Below, one piece after another: positions 1 through 12,747 of a DNA stretch of 41,207 nt; the first letter of the stretch is position 1, and each line of letters begins with the position of its first letter. The stretch comes from Desulfovibrionaceae bacterium (GTDB lineage: Bacteria; Desulfobacterota; Desulfovibrionia; Desulfovibrionales; Desulfovibrionaceae). The stretch spans positions 1 to 41,207 of the forward strand of contig JAFTDR010000069.1 in assembly GCA_017454105.1 (NCBI GenBank). Reading direction: 5' to 3'. A program made the position numbers and the translations under genes. The notes beneath the pieces were generated by a model that was not told where the DNA came from, searched no databases, and saw nothing but the letters and a program-made list of their open reading frames with translations.

Positions 1-5
1 ACACG

Positions 6-36
6 GTTGTCGAAACTGCCAGGCAGTTTCGACAAC
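6..36. repeat. Perfect 15-bp palindrome
   Basis: Two 15-base arms (6-20 and 22-36) are exact reverse complements around a single central base. The arm reads GTTGTCGAAACTGCC. There is no T-run on either side, so it does not look like an intrinsic terminator. It could be a protein-binding site or a cruciform-forming repeat. Its role is unknown. Confidence 0.6.
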
Positions 37-113
37 AGAATTGAACGTGATTTTTAATAAACCTGAACTGTATACTCAATAACTCAGCAAAAGCTTGTAC
101 GGTTGAAACGCAC

Positions 114-171
114 GCAAGACGGAGTCTTGCTAGCCGAAAGGCTCAAATCGCACGAAAAAACTTCGTGAGCC
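114..171. other. Cluster of short hairpins, possible structured RNA
   Basis: Three short inverted repeats follow each other: 114-130 (7-bp stem, GGA loop), 132-143 (4-bp stem closed by a GAAA tetraloop) and 151-167 (6-bp stem). The last is enclosed by a further pairing of GGCTC (140-144) with GAGCC (167-171), which competes with the second hairpin. The remaining part of 1-497, downstream of lepB, shows no convincing protein. A structured RNA is possible, but I do not recognise a known family and decayed sequence is an alternative. Confidence 0.25.
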
Positions 172-497
172 ATTTACGACCACATCCCGCAAGAAAAGCC
201 AAGGCGCTCAAAATTCTCCAAAAGCCAAGCGCAACCTGCGGGTGATACGAGTGCAACACTCTGTCCCAAAAGTTTGCTTACAGCAAAGAAATGTACTGTA
301 AACGGATCTTTGTGTATCTGCAAAATGCAAAAAGCTTAGCTTTTTACAGATAAGTACTTTTCTGCAGGCAGGTAAGGACATGCGGTCAATCGCCCCGCCC
401 ATTGTTAGGTGAATAGTTATTGTCAAGCCTAACCCAGAGGCGCATGTTAAGGTTTTCACCGCAAATGCGTACCTTCACTCCCAAGGAAGCGAGCAGC

Positions 498-1154
498 TTA
501 GCGCACTTCCTTGCCTATGCGTGACCAGCGTATGTCTGAAGGACCATTCCATGACCAGTAAATACGCCATGCCTTTGCTCGAATGGCCTCTCTCTTAATA
601 CACCCCCAAAAACGGGAGTCATGTGAGTTATCGCGGTTATCACCCATCACGAAGTATTCGTTTTCCTTTACTGTTATTGGTCCGAAATTATCCCTTTTTG
701 CCAAAATCATATCGGGCTCAGTAAAGCGTATATAGTCCTCCTTTACAGGACTGCCATTGCGATACAGCTGCTTGTCGCGTACTTCTATGACATCCCCTGG
801 AACACCTATCACCCGTTTTATGAAATCTATATCGGGATCTTCCGGATACTCAAATATTATGATATCGCCACGTTCTGGTTCAGCCCCCCTGTAAATATAC
901 ATGTGGGTAAAGGGTATCTTCATCCCATACACAAACTTGTTTGCAAGAAGCTGATCACCTACGAGAAGCGTGGTAAGCATTGATTCGGAAGGTATTTTGA
1001 ATGCCTGTATGACAAATGTTCGCAATAAGAGGGCCAACGCTAGTGCAACAGCCACAGCCTCAGCGTACTCCCGCAGTATGGATTTACCTTTTTTAGTGTT
1101 TTTTTGCTTAGGTGTATTATCTTCAGAATCATGAGAAAACTCTATATTTCCCAT
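498..1154 (-). CDS. lepB: Signal peptidase I
   Basis: This is the membrane protease that removes signal peptides from exported proteins on the outer face of the cytoplasmic membrane. The 218-residue product has a charged N-terminus and one hydrophobic anchor at about residues 30-50. The catalytic serine is in PSESMLTTLLVGD near residue 57. The catalytic lysine is in the FIKRVIGVPGD segment near residue 113, and the late conserved box MGDNRDNSHDSRFWG is present. All S26 family boxes are there in the usual order and the length is normal. A purine-rich AAGGAAAA lies just before the ATG. A hairpin at 482-513 overlaps the stop codon but has no T-tail. It appears to be transcribed alone, in the same direction as prfA. 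Confidence 0.95.
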   Translation of the reverse strand: MGNIEFSHDSEDNTPKQKNTKKGKSILREYAEAVAVALALALLLRTFVIQAFKIPSESMLTTLLVGDQLLANKFVYGMKIPFTHMYIYRGAEPERGDIIIFEYPEDPDIDFIKRVIGVPGDVIEVRDKQLYRNGSPVKEDYIRFTEPDMILAKRDNFGPITVKENEYFVMGDNRDNSHDSRFWGCIKREAIRAKAWRIYWSWNGPSDIRWSRIGKEVR

Positions 1155-1784
1155 ACTTTTCCTTTTTTGTAAAGAATAGTGAATTATCTATCCAATTCTT
1201 ATACAAATATCAAAAAAAATGTTGTTTAATTTTTGTGACCTCTCAAAACCATAGTCAACGCTTTGCCGAGTATCGAGGGGAATAGCAAATATTCGTGGCC
1301 TCATCACAACCTGCGCTTATGGTCGGCCGCATGAGGCACGAGAGAATCGTACACGTTTATGACCGAAAAGAGCGGGCACGTCGAAAGCTGCCATTTTAGT
1401 TCAACCCGAACCCCTTGCGGCTCAGGGTACACACGGACAACAAGCAAATCCTCAACAATCGGCCAGTATAGGCCGACTTATAGCATCCGTTCTACCAATG
1501 GCACGCAAGTACTGGTATCTCTGGTGTACACGCACGGCCAGAACTTTTCTCTCCATAGACTGTCATCGTGGAGCGCACGGGATATTGTTTTTCCGCCAAA
1601 CTAAAGGGGATATGGCTTCGCAAGAAGAATCATTGTGCCGCCAGGCTTCCACTCACATATTGTACAAAGGCGCTATGCGACAAGGTACTGGCAAAAGGAG
1701 ACCTGTGTACAAAGGAAAAGCATTCGCAGTTCCAATTGTATGCAAAGAGATGGGCAGAGCATGTCACATAGGATTTTAAAAGAA
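1155..1784. other. Gene-free spacer with a degenerate repeat core
   Basis: No open frame here has a recognisable product. The short plus-strand frames overlap each other and lack ribosome sites. A minus-strand copy of the dispersed CACAATGATTCTTCC core lies at 1624-1642. The 100 bases before lepB are AT-rich and presumably hold its promoter. Confidence 0.5.
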
Positions 1785-1812
1785 GCAAAAACCCCGCGAA
1801 CGGCGGGGTTAC
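1785..1812 (-). terminator. Intrinsic terminator of prfA
   Basis: The 8-bp GC-rich stem AACCCCGC/GCGGGGTT (1790-1797 and 1803-1810, loop GAACG) is followed on the minus strand by a run of T. It lies just downstream of the prfA stop codon at 1819. Confidence 0.85.
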
Positions 1813-1818
1813 TTGAAA

Positions 1819-2889
1819 TTATCCGTCAGCCTGGGCTTTGAGGGCCTCAGCCTGAGCGGCGGTCGCAAGCGCTTCTATAAGCGGCGTCAGTTCGCCCTGC
1901 ATAATGCGGTCAAGCGAATACAAAGTCAGATTGATGCGGTGATCTGTGCATCGACCTTGCGGAAAATTATAGGTCCGAATCCTCTCGGCTCTGTCACCGC
2001 TTCCGACCTGCGCTTTTCTGTCTGCCGAAATTTCCGAGTTTTTCTTATCCCGCTCAGCTGCAAGCAGACGTGAAGCAAGCACCTTCATAGCCCGTGCCTT
2101 ATTTTTGTGCTGAGAACGCTCATCCTGGCATGTGACAACAGTACCTGTTGGAATATGTGTGATGCGCACAGCGGACTCAGTCTTATTCACATGTTGGCCG
2201 CCGGCTCCAGAAGCACGGTACACGTCAATAGAGATATCTTCTGGCCTGATTTCAATATCCACTTCATCGGCTTCTGGAAGAACGGCAACTGTCGCCGCCG
2301 AGGTATGGATTCTTCCTTGCGCTTCTGTCACAGGAACACGCTGCACTCTGTGTGTGCCAGCCTCATACTTCAGCTGACTGTAGACCCGGGTGCCGGATAT
2401 AAGGCAAATGATTTCCTTGTATCCGCCTGTTTCCGAGTCAGATTCGCTGAGAATCTCGTATTTCCACCCTCTCAGTTCTGCAAAGCGTATATACATGCGA
2501 AAAAGGTCTGCGGCAAAAAGAGAGGCCTCCTCGCCACCTGTTCCGGCACGAATCTCAAGAATTGTGTTCTTTTCGTCCAGTGGATCAGGAGGCAAGAGAG
2601 CAACTTTAAGCTCCTGCTCAATCTTAGGCAGTTCCTCTTCTATCGCGGCAATTTCCTCACGTGCCATGTCGCAAATTTCAGGATCCGAGTCGTGCAAGAG
2701 AAGTTTGTTCTCCTCAAGCTCATTGTGGAGTTCTCTGTGTTTTCTAAAAAGCGTCACAACACCCTCAAGATCGGCGCGTGACTTCGCTATCTTGCGGTAT
2801 CGCTCCTGATCGTTCAAGATTTCTGGTCTTGCGAGCGATTCTTCCAGTTCAACATATTTTTTTTCTAAACTTTCGAGCTTGGCGAACAT
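1819..2889 (-). CDS. prfA: Peptide chain release factor 1
   Basis: RF1 recognises UAA and UAG stop codons on the ribosome and triggers peptide release. The 356-residue protein has the usual N-terminal helical domain. The class I tripeptide loop [20 protein letters not shown] carries PVT, fitting the P-x-T pattern of RF1 rather than the SPF of RF2. The catalytic loop [14 protein letters not shown] contains the GGQ whose glutamine is normally methylated. The family length is about 360, so it is full length. It is preceded by the DUF1385 gene with a 50-base gap, and AAGGA lies before the ATG. rpmE, DUF1385 and prfA are probably one transcript ending at the terminator at 1785-1812. Confidence 0.97.
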   Translation of the reverse strand: MFAKLESLEKKYVELEESLARPEILNDQERYRKIAKSRADLEGVVTLFRKHRELHNELEENKLLLHDSDPEICDMAREEIAAIEEELPKIEQELKVALLPPDPLDEKNTILEIRAGTGGEEASLFAADLFRMYIRFAELRGWKYEILSESDSETGGYKEIICLISGTRVYSQLKYEAGTHRVQRVPVTEAQGRIHTSAATVAVLPEADEVDIEIRPEDISIDVYRASGAGGQHVNKTESAVRITHIPTGTVVTCQDERSQHKNKARAMKVLASRLLAAERDKKNSEISADRKAQVGSGDRAERIRTYNFPQGRCTDHRINLTLYSLDRIMQGELTPLIEALATAAQAEALKAQADG

Positions 2890-2939
2890 AGAGTGTTTCC
2901 TTAAGACCGCGAATGCTCATTGCCAAACCATCTCTTTGC

Positions 2940-3980
2940 TTACGACACAACCGTATAGGGTACAGATTTGACGCAATGTTGGTCTTCACTGTCAAGTGCA
3001 ATATGCAGGGCTGCAACTGCCACAGCTAGCTGCTCCTCATCGGGCTCACGTGTTGTCAAACGCTGCAAAAAGAGCCCTGGAGCTTGAAGGAGGGTAGCAG
3101 TGAAACCTTTTTTGAGCTTCGCCGCAGCCTTGATAATTTCGTAAGAAAATGCACTTATCGGTATAATAAGAAGAATTTTAAAAAAGATTGTCAGAGCGTG
3201 CTTCGCAAATTCTGTGAGAGGCATGCACAGTGCGATCAGAGGCGGAACGCAAATCGCGTGCAGGATAATTGAGAGTGTAATGACAAAGAGCAGAAATGTT
3301 GTTCCGCATCGAGGGTGGAAACGGCTCATTGCCCTTGTCGACGCTGCGGACACTTCCTGCAGGGTTTCGAACGCGTGTATTGTTTTGTGTTCTGCGCCGT
3401 GAAAACAGAAAACACGCCGTATTTCAGGCATAAGTGATATGCACCAGAGGTAGCAGAAAAAAATGCTTACCTTATAGAAACCATCCCAAACATGGAAGGA
3501 AAGTCCCTCGACATTTCCCCCAACATTGAGCCAAAACATGCCAAGAGAGAGAAGATGAGGAACAATAACGAAAAGCACAATCGCCAGCATAAGCGCGAGC
3601 AGCGTGCTTAATACGAGCTGCCACCGGGATAGCTTCTGACTCTCCTCATCCTCTGCCAGCATGGCTGAATGGTTCAGGGCACCGACGCCATTATAAAGAG
3701 TTTCTACGAGTATCGGAAAACCACGGAGGAAGGGAATTGTTCGAAGAGCTTTCGGAAAAAATGAGCGCCACTCCCGTCGGCAGGCCACTATGCTTGCGTC
3801 CTGCCGACGAACGGCCAATCCGTATACATCGCCATTTCTCATCATGACCCCTTCAATAATGGCCTGACCGCCCACAAGAGGGCGATAGGAAAAGGGATTT
3901 CCCGGCTCAATCTCGTCTCTGGACTGAGAAAGCAGGAAAGGAAGGATGAGAAGGCGTGAAAACAAATTATTTCTTTTCAA
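2940..3980 (-). CDS. DUF1385 family membrane protein
   Basis: The protein belongs to the DUF1385 family, which has no settled function. Its hallmark segment [16 protein letters not shown] lies near residue 37. Hydrophobic spans at about residues 120-150, 175-190, 220-260 and 275-300 indicate a polytopic membrane protein. [12 protein letters not shown] near residue 220 and the earlier [13 protein letters not shown] box, with conserved His and Cys, are also typical. No ATG is suitably placed. The annotated start is a TTG at 3980 that overlaps the rpmE stop, and a second in-frame TTG at 3963-3965 directly follows that stop. The gene is translationally coupled or nearly so to rpmE and lies upstream of prfA. 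Confidence 0.85.
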   Translation of the reverse strand: MKRNNLFSRLLILPFLLSQSRDEIEPGNPFSYRPLVGGQAIIEGVMMRNGDVYGLAVRRQDASIVACRREWRSFFPKALRTIPFLRGFPILVETLYNGVGALNHSAMLAEDEESQKLSRWQLVLSTLLALMLAIVLFVIVPHLLSLGMFWLNVGGNVEGLSFHVWDGFYKVSIFFCYLWCISLMPEIRRVFCFHGAEHKTIHAFETLQEVSAASTRAMSRFHPRCGTTFLLFVITLSIILHAICVPPLIALCMPLTEFAKHALTIFFKILLIIPISAFSYEIIKAAAKLKKGFTATLLQAPGLFLQRLTTREPDEEQLAVAVAALHIALDSEDQHCVKSVPYTVVS

Positions 3981-4179
3981 ATTTTGCGTACTTCTTACGG
4001 AAGCGGTCTATACGACCGGCTGTGTCCAGAAAACGCTGCTTGCCGGTAAAAAAAGGATGGCATGCCGAGCAGACTTCGACGTGGACGGTCTCGCCCTTGG
4101 TGGAGAGGACTTTTTCCTCGTGGCCGCAGGCACAAATAATGGTCGCGTTAAACACTTTTGGGTGTATGTTTTTTTTCAT
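3967..4179 (-). CDS. rpmE: 50S ribosomal protein L31, zinc-binding form
   Basis: This is a component of the large ribosomal subunit. The 70-residue product starts [10 protein letters not shown]. It has C16, C18, C37 and C40 (CACG and CSAC), the four-cysteine zinc site of the C+ form of L31. The C-terminal [17 protein letters not shown] segment is conserved. An ATG 30 bases further upstream (4209) is possible, but the family start fits 4179. Being the zinc-binding form, it can serve as a zinc store in bacteria that also carry a C-minus paralogue; none is visible here. It is the first gene of the rpmE-DUF1385-prfA group. Confidence 0.95.
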   Translation of the reverse strand: MKKNIHPKVFNATIICACGHEEKVLSTKGETVHVEVCSACHPFFTGKQRFLDTAGRIDRFRKKYAKFEKK

Positions 4180-4316
4180 CAAACTTTCAGCGTACATACC
4201 TCGCACCACTCGCGAGGGGAAAACGCTGCCTCCTCTATACGTTTCTTACAGTAGTAGAGAACACCTCTACCGCACAACATTTTAAAAGCAATACATTATA
4301 TACGATGCGGGCGCAA

Positions 4317-4876
4317 GATGCAAATGTTGCTTGACAGCAAATTCCACACAGGGAGCCCACTGCGGGCTTGCGCGCACCTATTCCTAAGAGGGCAAAAACA
4401 CTGGCCTCTTTAGCTCAGAAAAGTACGCAAGACCTGAGTACAGATTCTCGGCGCCACAATGATTCTTCCCTTGCCGCTTGACCTGCGAGGGACAATCTGT
4501 ATGCGGCCGGGTAGAATACGCGTATGCTCTCATCAGCTTTCCATCAGGCTTCATGGGCACAAGTGCTGTCAGCCAAGCGGAGCGCTCTTCCATGGATTAA
4601 TAAGAAAGATATCGATCTCTTATTATTGTTATTAGGTGTGTTGGAATGTTGGTAAGTCCCTTAAACCCGCATGGGAAGCGGAAAAGATACCAACATTGTA
4701 CCAACACGTTACGAACACAACTGACATTTTGGCTCAAAAAAGCAGCCTGCCTGAAAGAAAATGTCAGTTGTGTTGCTAAAATGTTGGTAACTTTGTTGGT
4801 AACTCACGAAAGCCGCGTCGCACAAAGCTTTCCCTTGCCTGTGTCTTTCAGGAAGAAAGACCACTTGTGACAAAGA
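4317..4876 (+). repeat. 0.55-kb tandem repeat, copy 1
   Basis: This stretch is repeated almost identically at 4886-5476, with an offset of about 570 bases and a few substitutions and one-base indels. It contains the dispersed core GGCGCCACAATGATTCTTCC (from 4450), the GCGGCCGGGTA segment (about 4503-4513) and several copies of AATGTTGGTAA-like words in both orientations. It also has a long hairpin with perfect 17-bp arms at 4714-4730 and 4758-4774. A 74-codon frame is conserved between copies but has no ribosome site and covers the hairpin, so I do not call it a gene. Confidence 0.9.
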
Positions 4877-4885
4877 CAATGTGGG

Positions 4886-5476
4886 GATGCAAATGTTGTT
4901 TGACACCAAATTCCACGCAGGGAGCCCACTGCGGGCTTGCGCGCACCTATTCCCTAAGAGGGCAAAAACACTGGCTTCTTTAGCTCAGAAAGGTACGCAA
5001 GACCTAAGTACAGATTTCTCGGCGCCACAATGATTCTTCCCTTGCCGATTGACCTGCGAGGGACAATCTGTATGCGGCTGGGTAGAATACGCGTATGCTC
5101 TCACCAGCTTTCCATCAGGCTTCATGGGCACGAGTGCTGTCAGCCAAGCGGAGCGCTCTACTATGGATTAATAAGAAAGATATCAATCTCTTATTATTGT
5201 TATTAGGTGTGTTGGAATGTTGGTAAGTCTATTAAACCCGCATGGGAAGCGGAAAAGATACCAACATTGTACCAACACGTTACGAACACAACTGACATTT
5301 TCGCCCAAAAAAGCAGCCTGCCTGAAAGAAAATGTCAGTTGTGTTGCTAAAATGTTGGTAACTTTGTTGGTAACTCACGAAAGCCGCGTCGCACCTGGCT
5401 TTCCCTTGCCTGTGTCTTTCAGGCACATCCATTCTTTAAGCTTCGAAAAACTGGGAAGACCACGTGCGACAAAGAG
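4886..5476 (+). repeat. 0.55-kb tandem repeat, copy 2
   Basis: This is the second copy of the unit at 4317-4876. Near-identity runs to 5423, then about 30 bases unique to this copy intervene before GAAGACCACGTGCGACAAAG resumes the homology at 5454-5476. The hairpin arms are at 5285-5301 and 5329-5345 with the same 17-bp sequence, while the loop carries two or three changes. The core motif is at 5021-5041. Just past the end, 5495-5510 resembles the TATACTGCGGTCAGAAAA start of the 99-bp dispersed element. Confidence 0.9.
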
Positions 5477-5573
5477 TATACGATTCTTTGCAGCTATACT
5501 GCGGGCAGAAATACAATTGCAGCAGCTTGGCTACGAAGTCCCTTGTTCTGGGAACTTCATACAGTTCTCATGG

Positions 5574-6065
5574 TCACTTTTTTTCTGGATCAGCAGCATC
5601 TGGGATTACGCGCCGAACCTGGCTTAGCATGTCTCTCCAGTGTTCATCGTTAAGCGAGCATTCCTCAACACTGCGCCCTCTTCCTGGAGCGTGTATAAAC
5701 TTTCCATTTCCAATATAGATTCCCGTATGCGAAGAGAAAAAGCCTGGCTTAAAAATGAGAAGATCACCTTCTCTGATATTTTTTTCGGACACCTTGCGTC
5801 CAGCGTCAGCCTGGTCACTCGAAGTTCTTGGAAGGGATATACCGTTTTTGCCGTAGCAGTAGAAAGCAAGACCCGAGCAGTCAAAACCTTTTGCGGTGGT
5901 TCCTCCCGGCCGATACGGTTTTCCGACTTGTGCTTTTGCTGTTTCACAGACAGCAAGCGCTACCGGAGGTGGTGGGGCTGAGTCATCATAAGAAGTGAAG
6001 AGGGCACAGGCTGAGAGGAGAAGAGGTAAGAGAATGACTATTCCCAGTATTTTGGTATGTTTCAT
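5574..6065 (-). CDS. NlpC/P60 family lipoprotein, probable peptidoglycan endopeptidase
   Basis: This is a probable cell-wall cysteine peptidase anchored as a lipoprotein. The 163-residue protein starts MKHTKILGIV. A hydrophobic signal ends in the lipobox LLLSAC, putting the acylated cysteine near residue 20. A short proline-rich linker follows, then the NlpC/P60 domain. The nucleophile cysteine is in DCSGLAFYC, the catalytic histidine in SSHTGIYIGNG, and the third polar residue in FIHAPGRG. The family cleaves peptide stems of murein. An upstream in-frame ATG (6134) exists, but the lipoprotein signal favours 6065. It appears to be a single-gene unit next to the tandem repeats. Confidence 0.92.
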   Translation of the reverse strand: MKHTKILGIVILLPLLLSACALFTSYDDSAPPPPVALAVCETAKAQVGKPYRPGGTTAKGFDCSGLAFYCYGKNGISLPRTSSDQADAGRKVSEKNIREGDLLIFKPGFFSSHTGIYIGNGKFIHAPGRGRSVEECSLNDEHWRDMLSQVRRVIPDAADPEKK

Positions 6066-7829
6066 CTGAAAATCGACGTTTTGATGGCCATTATACCGTG
6101 GCAATGTCGCCTCCTTCGTAAGCGGCAGGGTCACCGCATGTACTTTGTAAATTTTTCTTGATATTTCATGAAGAAGAGATTAAATTAAAAAATTTTGCGT
6201 TCATTTTTTTACCCATGTTCCTGCCTTCGTACACTTTTACTTGACATATCTGATATTTTTAAAATTTTCTAAGTTTTTTCTGTTTTCTCCGATAAGACTG
6301 CTCTATGCCCATTTTTTCCTGTCGATCGTTCTTCTTTGTGCGACGCAATTGTTGAATATCTCCAAGATCACCGTCACATGCCATGGTCATGTTGCATTAT
6401 TTTGCAGACATTCTTCGTATAGCTTTGCTTGCGATCAAAGCCGGCTGTACGATCAATACTCACACGCTGTGCGTATCCTCTTTTCTCTCGCTTCGAAACG
6501 GGCCAGTGCCGATACTTTCCGTCGTTGCCTTGAAAAAGTTCCGACGGATATGCTCTCATATTTTTTGGGACTTCGTAGGCATCGTGAAAAAGCTACGGGC
6601 AGAGAGCGCCCCGTCGGCTCCCTTCTTTTGCATCTCACCTTTGTTGCGCCCCTGCACTGCGCCGCGTCGAACGCCTTTTTCTACCGTGCAGCGGCGGAAG
6701 CTCACGCGCCCTTGACTGTCCGCCGATCTCGCTTTTTTGCGATGCTCACTTCCTTGGACGCGGATTAAGTTAAGCAGATCGCACAATGAATGACTTCCGA
6801 AGGCCGCCAAGGTCCATCGGGTAAGCCACGCATGCGCGAGAGTTGAGCCGCCCACGACTCATAACGAAGCGAATTTTTGGTTAGCTGACTTACGGTGGCA
6901 TAGTTGTGGCGCCGAAGGCGAATTCGAGTGTTTGAGTGAAAGGCGGTCCACTTAGGGAATGCCAGGAGGCAAACACGGGTGCAAGTTCCCACAAAACTGG
7001 ATCAACAAAATACAGCTGCTTGGCTATCGCGGATTGAGTTTCGCAGGGGAAACCCTCATAAGGAGCCAAGAGGCATACGCTTACGGCGGGAAGCAATTGC
7101 GACGAATACGCGTGAGCAAACGACGCCGAAGAATTGCTCTCAGTTTGGAGGTCGAGAGACAGGATTTCCGCAATTTGCCGGCGCCCACAGGAATCACTTC
7201 GTGTCGCTGTGAAAATCCTTGTGACGCCGCGTATACGTGCTTAGACCATTAGCTCGTTGTGAGGCTGAGCCCTTTAGCCGCATAAGAAGGTGGATTGGAA
7301 ACTGCCCGTGATTGTTTTTGCTGTACAAGAGAAACCATGAAATCACCGCCGGTACACGATGCCAGTCTGCTACGCGGGGCAGATCGCGTGTCTATACTCG
7401 ACCGCACATTGATTTTCCGCAGAACGCTTAGGGAAAATCTTTATGAGGCTCAGTATACCATGAGAGACAATGAGTTGTCTGCAAGCTTGAGCATGGCTCT
7501 CATTTGTCACTCCATGAGAAAATCATTGCGGGTACTGCCCTTTGTGGCTGCATGCGATGGCCAGAGTATACGTAAGCCAGAAACAAACTGCTATTTTTGC
7601 GAATGGTAGGTAGCATAGAATCCTGTATTTCCAACTTTAAGTGATAATTTTTTTTCTGACGGAAGTATGTATCGCGCGGGCCGTCGAAAAAAAGTTTCGC
7701 GGACGCTTCTCACATATTTACAGAGGGAAAGAGAAAGAGTAAAAAAAGAAAAAAAGTAGAAAAGGGTGATACTTTTTCTAGAGTGTTCTTTTTTTTCCCT
7801 CCTTCTGCTAAGGAGAAGGGCAGCAACGC
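6066..7829. other. 1.7-kb region without a convincing gene
   Basis: Many short frames on both strands overlap here. The longest (6241-6768, plus) gives a low-complexity, arginine- and serine-rich product that resembles nothing I know. The segment at about 6690-6800 weakly matches 39265-39365: both contain CGCCCTTG-CTGTCCGC, then a GATGCT-CC-TTGG segment, then GATCGCACAATG. A stronger repeat is at 7393-7458. The last 150 bases are purine-rich. The region probably holds decayed repeats or gene remnants. Confidence 0.5.
7393..7458 (-). repeat. Dispersed repeat shared with 27.6 kb
   Basis: On the minus strand this reads GTATACTGAGCCTCATAAAG and continues through a 39-base stretch identical to 27642-27681. 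The 27.6-kb copy has about 26 extra bases in the middle. Neither copy lies in a recognisable gene. Confidence 0.75.
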
Positions 7830-8780
7830 ATGCAAACTCTACCTTTTAGCGCTGATACACCGTGGCTCGCGCCGCTTGCGGGCTATAGCGACCTTCCCTT
7901 CAGAATACTCTGCCGCGAAAACGGTGCGGCATGCTGCACAACAGAGATGGTCAGCGCGAAGGGACTTTTCTATAAAAGTCCAGGAACATGGCCCCTTCTT
8001 CAAACAGTGGCGGGCGATGCACCGCTAATTGTTCAGCTCTTTGGCAGCGAGGCCTGCTACCTTAAATATGCTGTCGTAGAACTGAGAAAAAAAGGTTTTG
8101 AATACTTCGATCTCAATATCGGCTGCTCCGTTCCGAAGGTCATGCGCCAGGGAGCTGGCGCCGGTATGCTCCGTGACCCAGAAAACATACTTGTGTGCGC
8201 GAAAGCCATGCTCGACGAAGCGGGCTTGGGCAAGGTTGGCTTTAAACTGCGCACAGGCATTGACAGCGGCCACTCAGTCATCCCCGATCTTCCCCTGCGC
8301 CTTCAGGAGCTTGGAGCCGGATGGATCACCCTGCACCCGCGTTTTGCAAATCAATCGTTTCGCGGCGAGGCGGATTGGTCGCTTCTTAAAAGTCTTGCGG
8401 AAAAGCTCAGCATACCGCTTGTCGGCTCAGGCGATCTGCTTACTGCCGCTTTGGGTGTTCGCTGCATCCAGGAGACAGGGGTTGCGACCGTGATGTATGC
8501 GCGGGGCGCACTGGCTAAGCCTTCAATATTCTTAGACCACAAACGCCTCGTACGTGGCGAGCCAGTGTATGAAATGACCAGTGGTGAGCTTAAAGCCCTG
8601 CTTTTGCGCCATCTCCGCCTTGCAAGAGAGTGGACGAGGGGAAAAAATCCCGAAAAGCGCATTCGCGGCCTTTTGGCCGCCCATGTCCACTCCCTCCCCA
8701 ATGCGAAAAATCTGCGCGCAGACTTATGCCGCGATGACGCGGAAGCCATTGAAACAATACTTGACCGCTGGATTCCTTAA
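7830..8780 (+). CDS. tRNA-dihydrouridine synthase
   Basis: This FMN-dependent enzyme reduces specific uridines to dihydrouridine in the D-loop region of tRNA, using NADPH. The 316-residue protein opens with the flavin-binding LAPLAGYSDLPFR, followed by a TEMVSAKGL box. The catalytic cysteine is C99 in FDLNIGCSVPKV, in place of the commoner NxGCP. GFKLRTGID and the later TLHPRFANQSFRGEADW phosphate/FMN segment are present, and VMYARGALAKPSIF closes the barrel. Length and domain order fit the COG0042 family, but I cannot assign a DusA, DusB or DusC specificity. AGGAGAAGGG lies upstream of the ATG. It stands alone, about 310 bases before por. Confidence 0.93.
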   Translation: MQTLPFSADTPWLAPLAGYSDLPFRILCRENGAACCTTEMVSAKGLFYKSPGTWPLLQTVAGDAPLIVQLFGSEACYLKYAVVELRKKGFEYFDLNIGCSVPKVMRQGAGAGMLRDPENILVCAKAMLDEAGLGKVGFKLRTGIDSGHSVIPDLPLRLQELGAGWITLHPRFANQSFRGEADWSLLKSLAEKLSIPLVGSGDLLTAALGVRCIQETGVATVMYARGALAKPSIFLDHKRLVRGEPVYEMTSGELKALLLRHLRLAREWTRGKNPEKRIRGLLAAHVHSLPNAKNLRADLCRDDAEAIETILDRWIP

Positions 8781-8950
8781 TCTCTTGGCATCTTCCGCCT
8801 GACAATTGCGACCTGTACGCACTTTGTTGGTAATGCAAAAAAAGAGCCAGAATATCTTTCATGACACTTGATGAAGTCTGAAGAATCAGCGCACTCGGAT
8901 CGGAAGTGCTATGGCCAAGCCGCATACATGCCACAGAGAGAGAAGCTATA

Positions 8951-12622
<3,672 letters not shown>

Positions 12623-12633
12623 ACAGTAATTGG

Positions 12634-12671
12634 GACGTGCGTTGGCGTCGTTGCTGACGCACGTCTTTTTT
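12634..12671 (+). terminator. Intrinsic terminator after por
   Basis: The stem GACGTGCGT/ACGCACGTC (12634-12642 and 12657-12665) is followed by a T-run. It lies 12 bases after the por stop codon, so pta may depend partly on readthrough or on its own promoter. Confidence 0.85.
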
Positions 12672-12747
12672 CATAGGTGCCCAGATACTCATAGGAAGAA
12701 ACGAGTCAGCACTCTCGCACAAACGAGGCAAAACGCTGGAGGTTTTG

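Noticed and set aside
482..513. Terminator of lepB
   Set aside because: An 8-bp stem overlaps the stop codon but has no T-run on the minus strand.
2107..2781. 224-codon plus-strand frame across prfA
   Set aside because: It lies fully inside prfA, which has the GGQ and PVT motifs. The plus-strand product resembles nothing.
4646..4870. Small frame conserved in both tandem repeat copies
   Set aside because: Conservation follows from the recent duplication, the frame runs through a hairpin, and there is no ribosome site.
4317..5476. CRISPR array
   Set aside because: There are only two long copies, with no short regularly spaced repeats and no cas genes.
6241..6768. 175-codon plus-strand frame
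   Set aside because: It has no ribosome site or known motif, an odd Arg/Ser/Ala composition, and several equally long competing frames in the same region.
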